This document shows positions 57,150-64,000 of a stretch of 64,000 nt of DNA, in pieces. Source of the DNA: Pigmentiphaga litoralis (GTDB lineage: Bacteria > Pseudomonadota > Gammaproteobacteria > Burkholderiales > Burkholderiaceae_B). Under the pieces are notes generated by a model. That model did no database searches, had not been told where the DNA came from, and saw nothing but the letters and a program-made list of their open reading frames with translations. The DNA lies in NCBI RefSeq assembly GCF_013408655.1, contig NZ_JACCBP010000001.1, forward strand, positions 62,001-126,000, in the 5' to 3' direction. The translations under genes and the position numbers were made by a program. The first letter of the stretch is position 1. Each line of letters opens with the position of its first letter.

Positions 57150-57302
57150 GGCAACTCCGAGGTCACTGAGGGTGGCGCGCGCCGGAGGCGTTCCGGCGGC
57201 GAATTGAATGGGGGACTTGAATGAGGTGATGCAGACAGCGGGGGTAGAGCGATGGTGCGATTCAAACTGCCCGCGCCAGGATTGCGGCGCGGGCAACACG
57301 CA

Positions 57303-58280
57303 TTACATGAGCTTTTCGATCTTGGCGGTGTCGATCACCTTGCGCCACTTGTCGATTTCGGTGACGAGGTACTTCGAGAATTCTTCCGGCGTCGTCGTCT
57401 GCGGCGTCAGGCCCAGTTCGGTCAGCTTCTTGTTGGTGGCGGGATCAGCCACCACTTCACGCACGGCCTTGTTCAGGGTGGCAACGATCGCGGGCGGCGT
57501 GCCTTGCTTGACGGCAATACCGTTCCACGAGGTGGCCACATAGTTCGGGACGCCCGATTCGGCAATGGTGGGCACGTCCGGGAACATCGGGTTGCGCTTG
57601 GTCGAACCAATGCCGATCACACGCAGGTCGCCGCTCTTGATGTTGCCGATGATGGCGGGCACCGTTTCGAACATGACCTGGACGTTGTTGCCGCGAACCG
57701 CCGACAGCACTTCGCCGCTGGACTTGAAGGGCACCACCGGCACGCTGAGGCCGGACGTGGTGCGGAACAGTTCAGCCGACAGCTGTTGCGTGCTGCCGAC
57801 ACCGATCGTGCCGATATTGAAGCCGTCGGGGTTCTTGCGGGCGCTGGCCATGACATCGGCCATGGTCTTGATCGGGCTCTTGCCATCCACCGCGGCCACG
57901 ATGTCGAACGAACCGATCAACGACACCATCTGGAACTGCTTGACCGGATCGTAAGGCAGCGAACGGAACATCGACGGGCTGACGGCGCTCTGGTTGCTGA
58001 CCAGGAACAGGCTGTAGCCGTCGGCGTCGCTGCGCAGCATGTTTTGCGCGCCGCTGATGCCACCCGCGCCGGCGTAGTTCTCAACCACAACGGGCTTGCC
58101 CAGCTTTTCAGCCAGGCCTTGCGCCACGACGCGCGCGGTCACGTCCGCCACACCGCCCGGGCCGAAGGGCACAACAATGCGCAGCGGCTTGTTGGGGAAG
58201 TCCTGGGCGACAGCGCCGGTGGTGGCAATCATTCCCAGGGCGAGGCCTGCGCACAGGCGAGCGAGCATAGAGCGTTTCAT
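57303..58280 (-). CDS. Bug family tripartite tricarboxylate transporter substrate-binding protein
   Basis: A 325-residue periplasmic receptor. Signal peptide about 1-25 (ending AVAQ), then FPNKPLRIVVPFGPGGVADV, the Bug opening motif. It starts the minus-strand operon that continues with the aldolase and PDC hydrolase, so its ligand may be an aromatic acid or a pathway intermediate. The ATG at 58280 has GAGGAAGAC upstream; the longer frame crosses the promoter region. The divergent LysR gene likely controls it. No permease genes are adjacent, as is usual for these proteins. Confidence 0.92.
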   Translation of the reverse strand: MKRSMLARLCAGLALGMIATTGAVAQDFPNKPLRIVVPFGPGGVADVTARVVAQGLAEKLGKPVVVENYAGAGGISGAQNMLRSDADGYSLFLVSNQSAVSPSMFRSLPYDPVKQFQMVSLIGSFDIVAAVDGKSPIKTMADVMASARKNPDGFNIGTIGVGSTQQLSAELFRTTSGLSVPVVPFKSSGEVLSAVRGNNVQVMFETVPAIIGNIKSGDLRVIGIGSTKRNPMFPDVPTIAESGVPNYVATSWNGIAVKQGTPPAIVATLNKAVREVVADPATNKKLTELGLTPQTTTPEEFSKYLVTEIDKWRKVIDTAKIEKLM

Positions 58281-58406
58281 GTCTTCCTCTTTTGATGGAC
58301 GCCGGCATGGATCCTGTGCAGAGCATGGTCCTGCCGACATTCTCGAAACGGTTGTCTTCGATAGACGGGTCGTCAATACCGCGATTGTGGACTGTTATCA
58401 CCCTTC

Positions 58407-58428
58407 ATAATAGACAATCCTCTACTAT
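58407..58428. promoter_or_regulatory. Candidate LysR operator
   Basis: ATAATAGA-CAATCC-TCTACTAT, an inverted repeat of two 8-bp arms with one mismatch, AT-rich, lying between the divergent Bug and LysR genes. Position and shape fit a LysR-type recognition site. Confidence 0.6.
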
Positions 58429-58483
58429 CTGATATGTTTAAATTGAACGATCCTCTCTGCGCGGGTCATCTTCGGAGCACACC

Positions 58484-59401
58484 ATGGATTTGCGGCAGCT
58501 GGAATGCTTCGTCCGCGTCGTCGAATTGGGCAGCGTCACGCGGGCGGCCATCACGCTGAACCTGTCGCAACCGGTCGTCAGCCGCCACGTCAGGCAGCTG
58601 GAAGTCGAGTTGAAGGAACACCTGTTGTCGCGCAACGGCCGGGGCGTCGCACCCACCGATGCCGGCAGGCGTCTGCTGGAACGTGGCAAGGGCATCCTGC
58701 ACCAGGTGGAGCTGGCCAAGCAGGAAGTCGAAGAGCAACGCGCATCGCCAAGCGGCAAGGTGGTGGTGGGCATGCCCCCAAGCGTGGGCAAGGCCATGAC
58801 CGTCAATCTGGTGACCCAGTTTCGCGAACATTATCCGAAAGCTTCGCTGGGCGTGATCGAAGCGCTGACGGTGTCGATGCATGAATGGCTGCTGCTGGGC
58901 CGCCTGGACTTTGCCCTGCTCTACAACCCGCCGGTCAGCCAGCAGGTGATCACCGAACACGTGTGGTCCGAAGACCTGTACCTGATCGGCGCCGACGTGC
59001 CGCATCGCCCCATGCCGGCCGAAGTGCAGATGGCCGACCTGCCGTCATGGCCGGTCATCGTGCCCAGCCAGCCCAATGCGCTGCGCAACCTGGCCGAAGT
59101 CGAATGCGCGCGGCTGGGGGTCCGGCTGGATATCACGCTGGAAGTCGATTCCATCGAATCCCTGCTGGACCTGGTCGACCGGGGCATGGGCTACGCGATC
59201 CTGTCCCGCAACGCGATCTTCGGCCGCGCCCAGCGGCCCAACCTTCGCGCCGCGCATATCGTGTCGCCCAATCTGGTCAGCCGCCTGGTGATTGCCTCGT
59301 CGGCCCAGCGGCCCCTGACCCGGCTCGCCCAGGGCACCATGCAACTGATCAAGGCGCAGATCCTGGCCGGCGGTCTGCAGGGCCACCGCCGCACGGCGTA
59401 A
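58484..59401 (+). CDS. LysR family transcriptional regulator
   Basis: A 305-residue regulator with the LysR N-terminal winged helix-turn-helix (MDLRQLECFVRVVELGSVTR, residues 1-20, and LSQPVVSRHVRQLE at 27-40) and a two-lobed effector domain (about 92-295). It is divergent from the Bug-aldolase-PDC hydrolase operon, the standard arrangement for a LysR activator and its target; the effector would be an aromatic acid or intermediate (inference). GGAG precedes the ATG. A hairpin (TGACGGCG / CGCCGTCA, 59434-59456) follows the stop. Confidence 0.92.
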   Translation: MDLRQLECFVRVVELGSVTRAAITLNLSQPVVSRHVRQLEVELKEHLLSRNGRGVAPTDAGRRLLERGKGILHQVELAKQEVEEQRASPSGKVVVGMPPSVGKAMTVNLVTQFREHYPKASLGVIEALTVSMHEWLLLGRLDFALLYNPPVSQQVITEHVWSEDLYLIGADVPHRPMPAEVQMADLPSWPVIVPSQPNALRNLAEVECARLGVRLDITLEVDSIESLLDLVDRGMGYAILSRNAIFGRAQRPNLRAAHIVSPNLVSRLVIASSAQRPLTRLAQGTMQLIKAQILAGGLQGHRRTA

Positions 59402-59574
59402 GGGCGCGAAGTCCATGCTATCGTCGGCAGCGCTGACGGCGGGCTGAACGCCGTCACGCATCCGGACGTCCTCGCCTTCCGCGACCGCGGTCAAATTTAC
59501 CGACGAAGCCCTTACTGTTGAGCAGGAATGTTTCTTGCGCAGAGCCGTCGTGCCACTTTTACCGAGCGAGGCTT

Positions 59575-60336
59575 ATGTCGGAGACTACCCAGCCCTTGAC
59601 CATCCGTATCCTGACGGTCAACACGCACAAGGGGTTCACTTTTTTCAATCGGCGGTTCATTTTGCATGAGCTGCGTGATGCCGTGCGCAATGTGTCGGCC
59701 GACGTGGTGTTCCTGCAGGAAGTGCTAGGCACGCATGACAAGCATTCGAACCGGTACACCAACTGGCCCGAGGTGTCGCAGTACGAATTCCTGGCGGACA
59801 CCATCTGGACGGACTTTGCCTATGGCCGCAACGCCGTCTATCCGGCAGGTCACCACGGCAATGCCTTGCTGTCGAAGTTTCCCATCCTGCGCTATGAGAA
59901 CCGCGATGCATCGATCAGCGGACCGGAGCGTCGCGGCCTGTTGCACTGTGTGCTGAAGGGCCCGAACGATATCGAGATCCACGCGATCTGCGTGCATCTG
60001 GGACTGCAGGAAGGGCACCGCCGCCAGCAACTCGAGATGCTGTGCGAATTGATCCGCGCCGAAGTGCCGGACAACGCACCGTTGATCATTGCCGGCGATT
60101 TCAACGATTGGCGCATGCGCGCCGGACAGATCCTGAAGCAGGGCGCAGGCCTGGAAGAGGTGTTTGTCGAAGCCCATGGACGCGAGCGCAAGACCTTTCC
60201 GGCGCGCTTTCCCTTGCTGGCGCTCGACCGCATCTACGTGCGTAACGTGCGCATCCACCAGCCGATCAAGCTGAGCATGCGCCCGTGGTCGCATCTGTCC
60301 GACCATGCGCCGCTAGCCGCGGAGTTGACGTTATGA
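59575..60336 (+). CDS. Endonuclease/exonuclease/phosphatase family protein, YbhP-like
   Basis: A 253-residue EEP-fold hydrolase with [10 protein letters not shown] near residue 11, FLQEVLG (catalytic Glu), [10 protein letters not shown] and the C-terminal LSDHAPL (catalytic His). The fold covers DNases, phosphodiesterases and sphingomyelinases; YbhP's substrate is unknown. The ATG at 59575 has GCGAGG upstream. Its stop overlaps the clsB start (ATGA). The order ybhP-clsB-ybhN matches E. coli ybhPON and suggests a role in phospholipid metabolism. Confidence 0.88.
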   Translation: MSETTQPLTIRILTVNTHKGFTFFNRRFILHELRDAVRNVSADVVFLQEVLGTHDKHSNRYTNWPEVSQYEFLADTIWTDFAYGRNAVYPAGHHGNALLSKFPILRYENRDASISGPERRGLLHCVLKGPNDIEIHAICVHLGLQEGHRRQQLEMLCELIRAEVPDNAPLIIAGDFNDWRMRAGQILKQGAGLEEVFVEAHGRERKTFPARFPLLALDRIYVRNVRIHQPIKLSMRPWSHLSDHAPLAAELTL

Positions 60337-61577
60337 AATGGGAATGGGTGCCGGGCAACCGGATCCGCCTGCTGGAAAACGGCGAGGCGTTCTTTCCACG
60401 CGTGTTTGAAACGATCGCGAACGCCAAGAAGGAAGTGCTGCTCGAGACCTTCATCCTGTTTGAAGACAAGGTGGGGTATGAACTGCGCGACGTTCTGGTC
60501 GCGGCGGCCCAGCGCGGTGTGGAAGTGCTGGTCACGGTGGACGGCTACGGGTCCAGCGAACTGACGCCGGAATTCCTGGCGTCACTGACGACGGCGGGCG
60601 TGCGCTTCCATGTGTTCGACCCCCGCCCTAAGGTGCTGGGGATGCGGACCAACGTGTTCCGGCGCATGCACCGCAAGATCGTCGTGGTCGATGGCGAAAT
60701 CGCGTTCATTGGCGGCATCAACTATTCCGCCGAGCACCTGGGCGACTTCGGCCCGCAGGCCAAGCAGGACTACGCGGTCGAAGCCGAAGGCCCGATCGTT
60801 GACACCATCCACCGGTTTGCGCGCGCCGTGCTGACGCAGCCCGACCGCCGCCGCCGATGGCGGGGCCGTGGCGATACGCCGCCGGTCGCTGCAAATCGCG
60901 AAACCGCGGGCGAAGCGCAAACCCTGTTCGTGACGCGCGACAACGAACGTCATCACACCGATATCGAACAGCATTACCGCATCGCGATCCGTGCCGCGCG
61001 GCAGGAGATCACGATTGCCAATGCCTATTTCTTTCCGGGCTACCGATTGCTGCGGGACTTGGCCAAGGCCGCCAGGCGGGGCGTGAAGGTCACGCTGATC
61101 CTGCAGGGCGAGCCCGACATGCCGATCGTGAAAGTGGCGGCGCACCTGTTGCACGACTACCTGCTGTCGGCGGGCGTCACGATCTACGAGTATTGCGAGC
61201 GGCCCTTGCACGGCAAGGTGGCGTACGCCGACGATGAATGGTCGACGGTCGGATCGAGCAACCTGGATCCGCTCAGCCTGTCCTTGAACCTTGAGGCCAA
61301 CCTGATCATTCGGGACAAGCCGTTCAATTCCGTGCTGCGCGAACGGCTGCAGTACCTGATTGCCCATCACTGCAAGAAGATCGAACCCGAGCCCGGCCGC
61401 CGCCGATCCATCTGGCGCCTGACACTCGGCTTCCTGGTGTTCCACGTGCTGCGCCGTTTCCCGGCGTGGATAGGCTGGCTGCCGGCGCACACGCCGCGTC
61501 TGGCGCGTGTGACACCGCCTCCGCAGGCGCTGGCCGAAAAGGCCGATACCGAGCGGGGGGCCACATGCGAATCTTGA
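60333..61577 (+). CDS. clsB: Cardiolipin synthase B
   Basis: A 414-residue phospholipase D superfamily enzyme. Two HKD motifs are present: HRKIVVVDG (about 113-121) and HGKVAYADD (about 290-298). ClsB makes cardiolipin (in E. coli also phosphatidylglycerol) in the inner membrane. Like E. coli ClsB it lacks the two N-terminal TM helices of ClsA. The ATG at 60333 overlaps the ybhP-like stop. The stretch at about 170-190 is Arg-rich and variable. Confidence 0.92.
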   Translation: MKWEWVPGNRIRLLENGEAFFPRVFETIANAKKEVLLETFILFEDKVGYELRDVLVAAAQRGVEVLVTVDGYGSSELTPEFLASLTTAGVRFHVFDPRPKVLGMRTNVFRRMHRKIVVVDGEIAFIGGINYSAEHLGDFGPQAKQDYAVEAEGPIVDTIHRFARAVLTQPDRRRRWRGRGDTPPVAANRETAGEAQTLFVTRDNERHHTDIEQHYRIAIRAARQEITIANAYFFPGYRLLRDLAKAARRGVKVTLILQGEPDMPIVKVAAHLLHDYLLSAGVTIYEYCERPLHGKVAYADDEWSTVGSSNLDPLSLSLNLEANLIIRDKPFNSVLRERLQYLIAHHCKKIEPEPGRRRSIWRLTLGFLVFHVLRRFPAWIGWLPAHTPRLARVTPPPQALAEKADTERGATCES

Positions 61578-61593
61578 TGACAGGGCACAAGCC

Positions 61594-62565
61594 ATGACCG
61601 AAGCGGTCCATCCGCAAACCGGGCAGGGCGCGAAGAAGGCGTGGTGGCCCTGGGCCAAACGTATCCTGACCGGCGTGTTCTTCATCCTTGTGATCTGGTT
61701 GCTGGTGACGCAGGCCAGAGCCGTGGAATGGGGAGAAGTGCGCGAGTCCATCACGGCGTACAAGACGTCGACGCTGGCGCTGGCCGTGCTGCTTGCCGCG
61801 GCCAGTCACCTGCTGTTCAGTTCCTTTGATCTGCTGGGACGTATCTACACGCAGCACGGATTGAGCAAGCTCAAGGTGCTGCTGGTGGCGTCGATCAGCT
61901 ATGTGTTCACCCTGAACCTGGGGGCGCTGGTGGGCGGCGTAGGCTTCCGGTATCGGCTCTACACACGGCTGGGCCTGGACAAGGGCGTCATCACGCGGGT
62001 GTATGCCCTGAGCGTGATCACCAACTGGCTGGGCTACTTCGTGCTGGGCGGCGCGGCGTTCCTGTTCGCCCCGATTGATGTGCCCGATGGCTGGAAGGTC
62101 GGATCAACGGCCTTGCAGGTGCTGGGCGCGGCGCTGCTGGCGATCGCCGCGGTGTACTTCTGCCTGTGTGCATTTGCCAAGAAGCGCACCTACACGATCC
62201 GCAAGCAGGAACTGACGCTGCCCAGTTTTCGCCTGGCGGCCACGCAATGCGTGATCTCGGTCGTGAACTGGTCCGTCATGGCCAGCATCATCTACCTGCT
62301 GTTGCAGCAGAAGATCGAGTTCACGGCCGTGCTGACCGTGCTGCTCATGAGCGCCGTGGCTGGCGTGCTGACCCATGTGCCTGCGGGCCTGGGCGTGCTG
62401 GAAGCGGTCTTCATCGCCATGCTTGGCGACCGCATGCCGGCGTCGGCCCTGCTGGCGGCCTTGCTGGCCTACCGGGCGATTTACTATCTCATTCCCCTGG
62501 TGATCGGCACGGTGGCCTATGCGGTGACCGAAGCGCGCGCCAAGAAAATGAAGCAGGCTGGCTGA
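61594..62565 (+). CDS. YbhN-like lysylphosphatidylglycerol synthase TM-region family protein
   Basis: A 323-residue inner-membrane protein with eight or so TM helices, family UPF0104/LPG synthase TM region. It has only the membrane (flippase-like) part, without the soluble lysyl-transferase domain of MprF. Motifs are TLNLGALVGGVGFRYRLY (about 103-120) and THVPAGLGVLEAVF (about 262-275). It lies 16 bp after clsB, so it may handle lipids made by ClsB; this is inference from gene order conserved with E. coli. Confidence 0.88.
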   Translation: MTEAVHPQTGQGAKKAWWPWAKRILTGVFFILVIWLLVTQARAVEWGEVRESITAYKTSTLALAVLLAAASHLLFSSFDLLGRIYTQHGLSKLKVLLVASISYVFTLNLGALVGGVGFRYRLYTRLGLDKGVITRVYALSVITNWLGYFVLGGAAFLFAPIDVPDGWKVGSTALQVLGAALLAIAAVYFCLCAFAKKRTYTIRKQELTLPSFRLAATQCVISVVNWSVMASIIYLLLQQKIEFTAVLTVLLMSAVAGVLTHVPAGLGVLEAVFIAMLGDRMPASALLAALLAYRAIYYLIPLVIGTVAYAVTEARAKKMKQAG

Positions 62566-62611
62566 CCCCTGCCGCCTGCGGTTTGACCGAGACCCCCTTT
62601 TGCCTGTGACC

Positions 62612-63898
62612 ATGCCGACTTCCGCAACACCTTCCCATTCCGCCGCGTCCGCTACCGTCGGCATGGCCGCACCGCCCACGGCGGGACGGTCACGCCGTTG
62701 GGAGCTCGACGCGCTGCGCGGCCTGATGCTGGTGCTGATGCTGTCGACGCACTTGCCGACCTTCTTTGCCTTGCCGCTGGGCCAGCCCTTCGGATTCGTG
62801 TCGGCGGCGGAAGGTTTCGTGATGCTGTCGGCCTACATGGCCGGCCTGGTGTACACGCAGCGCTCCATGAAAGAAGGCATTCCCGCCATGCGCAAGGCCT
62901 TCCTGCGCCGCGCCATGGTGGTCTACCTCTGCCAGGCGGCGTCGCTGCTGTTCCTGTTCACGGTGATTGCCTGGCTAGGCATGACCTTTGACCAGGCGGC
63001 CGCGCGCAATCTGATCTCGTTCTATCTCGCGCATCCGACGACTGGACTGTGGGCCTCGCTGCTGCTGATCTACAACCCGCCGCTGCTGGATATCCTGCCG
63101 ATCTACGTGATGTTCATGTTGCTGAGTCCCTGGGTGCTGGCTTACGGCCTGCAGCACGGCTGGCGGGCCATCGCGGCCCTTAGCGGGGCCTTGTGGGTGG
63201 CGACACAGTTCGGCCTGTCCAAGGTGCTGTACGACTGGCTGGTGGCCATGACGGGGCTGTCCGTGCCGTTCCGCGAAACCGGTTCGTTCGAAACCTTCGC
63301 GTGGCAGGCCCTGTGGATCTTCGGCCTGTGGATGGGCGCCCGGCATGCGCAGACGCCTGCCGAAAAGCGCGGCGAGTTTCCGCGCTGGCTGGTCAACGCG
63401 TCGATCGTGGTTGCCGTGGTGTTCTTCATCTGGCGGCACCTGACCGGCCAGGAACCGTTCCCGATGGGGCACCCCATCAATTTTGTCTTCGACAAATGGC
63501 ACCTGGGTCCGATGCGCCTGGTCGACTTCTTTGCGCTGATGATCTTGGTGATTCACTTCGAATCCTGGCTCAAGTCCCACGCACCCAGGCTCAAGTGGCT
63601 GGAGACCATGGGCGCCGCGTCGTTGCCGGTGTTCTGCGCGCACCTGGTGCTGGTGCTGCTCGCGCTGGCGCTGCTGGGCGAGACCAATCCCGGCCGGCCG
63701 ATGTGGATCGATCCGGTCATGTTCGTGGGATGCATCGTGGTGTTGTATGTCGTGGCCAGGCTGGTGCTGGCCTTCGAGTCCCGCGCACCGCGTAAAAAAG
63801 CCGGCTCGGAGCCGGCGGATGCAGCGGGAAGTGCGCGGGCTAGCGTGCCGCCTGCTGGGCCGTCGCCGTCGCCGGCGAATCCAGATGCGCCGAGATGA
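62612..63898 (+). CDS. opgC: OpgC domain-containing membrane protein
   Basis: A 428-residue membrane protein with about ten TM helices. The OpgC motif RRWELDALRGLMLVLMLSTH (about 28-47) is at the N-terminus; histidine at its end is the conserved acyltransferase residue region. OpgC adds succinyl groups to osmoregulated periplasmic glucans. opgG/opgH are not in the window. The start is uncertain: ATG 62612 is taken, but a TTG at 62600 is in frame. The last 40 residues are Pro/Ala/Ser-rich and are encoded over a minus-strand terminator and the end of the next gene. Confidence 0.85.
   Translation: MPTSATPSHSAASATVGMAAPPTAGRSRRWELDALRGLMLVLMLSTHLPTFFALPLGQPFGFVSAAEGFVMLSAYMAGLVYTQRSMKEGIPAMRKAFLRRAMVVYLCQAASLLFLFTVIAWLGMTFDQAAARNLISFYLAHPTTGLWASLLLIYNPPLLDILPIYVMFMLLSPWVLAYGLQHGWRAIAALSGALWVATQFGLSKVLYDWLVAMTGLSVPFRETGSFETFAWQALWIFGLWMGARHAQTPAEKRGEFPRWLVNASIVVAVVFFIWRHLTGQEPFPMGHPINFVFDKWHLGPMRLVDFFALMILVIHFESWLKSHAPRLKWLETMGAASLPVFCAHLVLVLLALALLGETNPGRPMWIDPVMFVGCIVVLYVVARLVLAFESRAPRKKAGSEPADAAGSARASVPPAGPSPSPANPDAPR
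63794..63816 (-). terminator. Intrinsic terminator for the minus-strand SGNH gene, inside opgC
   Basis: GCCGGC-TCGGA-GCCGGC with six A residues on the left, i.e. a hairpin plus T-run on the minus strand, 24 bp after the SGNH gene stop. It lies wholly inside the opgC coding sequence. Confidence 0.8.
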
Positions 63899-64000
63899 TG
63901 TTGCGCCACAGGGCATAGCCGGACGCATTCAGGTGCAGGTCGTCTTCGCGGAAGAGTTCGCCGCGCGGCTTGCCTGATGCGTTCATCATGGGCGTGAAGA
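63840..64000 (-). CDS. SGNH/GDSL hydrolase, C-terminal part (cut by window edge)
   Basis: The last 52 codons of a minus-strand gene, too short for a full ORF call. They read PRGELFREDDLHLNASGYAL and then WRNIISAHL, the block V of SGNH hydrolases, with the catalytic Asp-x-x-His as DDLH. Such enzymes are esterases or deacetylases acting on lipids or envelope polysaccharides. The stop TAG at 63840-63842 falls inside the 3' end of opgC: the two genes converge and overlap by 59 bp. Confidence 0.8.
   Translation of the reverse strand, partial: FTPMMNASGKPRGELFREDDLHLNASGYALWRNIISAHLDSPATATAQQAAR

Overview
The window is G+C-rich, densely coded chromosomal DNA of a betaproteobacterium, most likely of the Alcaligenaceae/Burkholderiales (Bordetella/Achromobacter-like). 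Indications are the orders bpt-aat and rimP-nusA-infB-rbfA-truB-typA, two Bug-type periplasmic binding proteins, a phasin, and the pathways present. I see no prophage, insertion sequence, CRISPR array or rRNA operon. The left edge cuts hrpA and the right edge cuts an SGNH hydrolase gene.

Layout. 1-14 kb: end of hrpA, a thioredoxin-like protein, an EI24 membrane protein overlapping a MoCF/CinA-like protein, a phasin, an EamA permease, a Bug receptor, an S11 peptidase with a histone-H1-like linker, an IclR regulator, and a minus-strand run of tas, pyrD, bpt, aat, a Nudix hydrolase and a TauE/SafE permease. 14.1 kb: initiator tRNA-fMet with promoter and terminator. 14.3-20.9 kb (minus): a complete siaABCD c-di-GMP/biofilm module followed by a hybrid histidine kinase. 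21-34 kb: a DUF1488-like protein, YnfA, scpB-rluB, a 716-bp leader region with a strong promoter and an intrinsic terminator, then the translation operon rimP to typA. 34-39 kb: a small lipoprotein and a Tat-exported phospholipase C behind a possible Pho box, a chemoreceptor and a GNAT acetyltransferase. 39.5-45.5 kb: two tandem paralogous TonB receptors, each with a Fur-box-like site, and a PepSY membrane protein. 45.8-48.3 kb: puuD and fabV. 48.5-55.2 kb: the TPP-riboswitch operon. 55.4-59.4 kb: aromatic ring-cleavage genes (PDC hydrolase, CHA aldolase), a Bug receptor and a divergent LysR gene. 59.6-64 kb: ybhP-clsB-ybhN, opgC and the cut SGNH gene.

Most notable system. At 48545-48642 there is a clear thiamin pyrophosphate (TPP) aptamer. 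Downstream, on the same strand, lie a LuxE-like acyl-protein synthetase, a LuxC-like acyl reductase, a three-part ABC importer of the NMT1/THI5 (ThiXYZ-like) type, and a short-chain dehydrogenase. There is no luciferase and no LuxD. Together these could import a molecule, activate a carboxylate with ATP, reduce it to an aldehyde and then to an alcohol, all repressed by TPP. My inference is a salvage route for a carboxylated (oxidised) thiamin or thiamin-precursor compound. I know of no description of such a pathway, and the substrate is not shown by sequence.

Other points of interest are the long rimP leader, the siaABCD set with its phosphorylation residue kept, the matched-length tandem siderophore receptors, an array of five 15-bp repeats, and a minus-strand terminator lying inside the opgC coding sequence.
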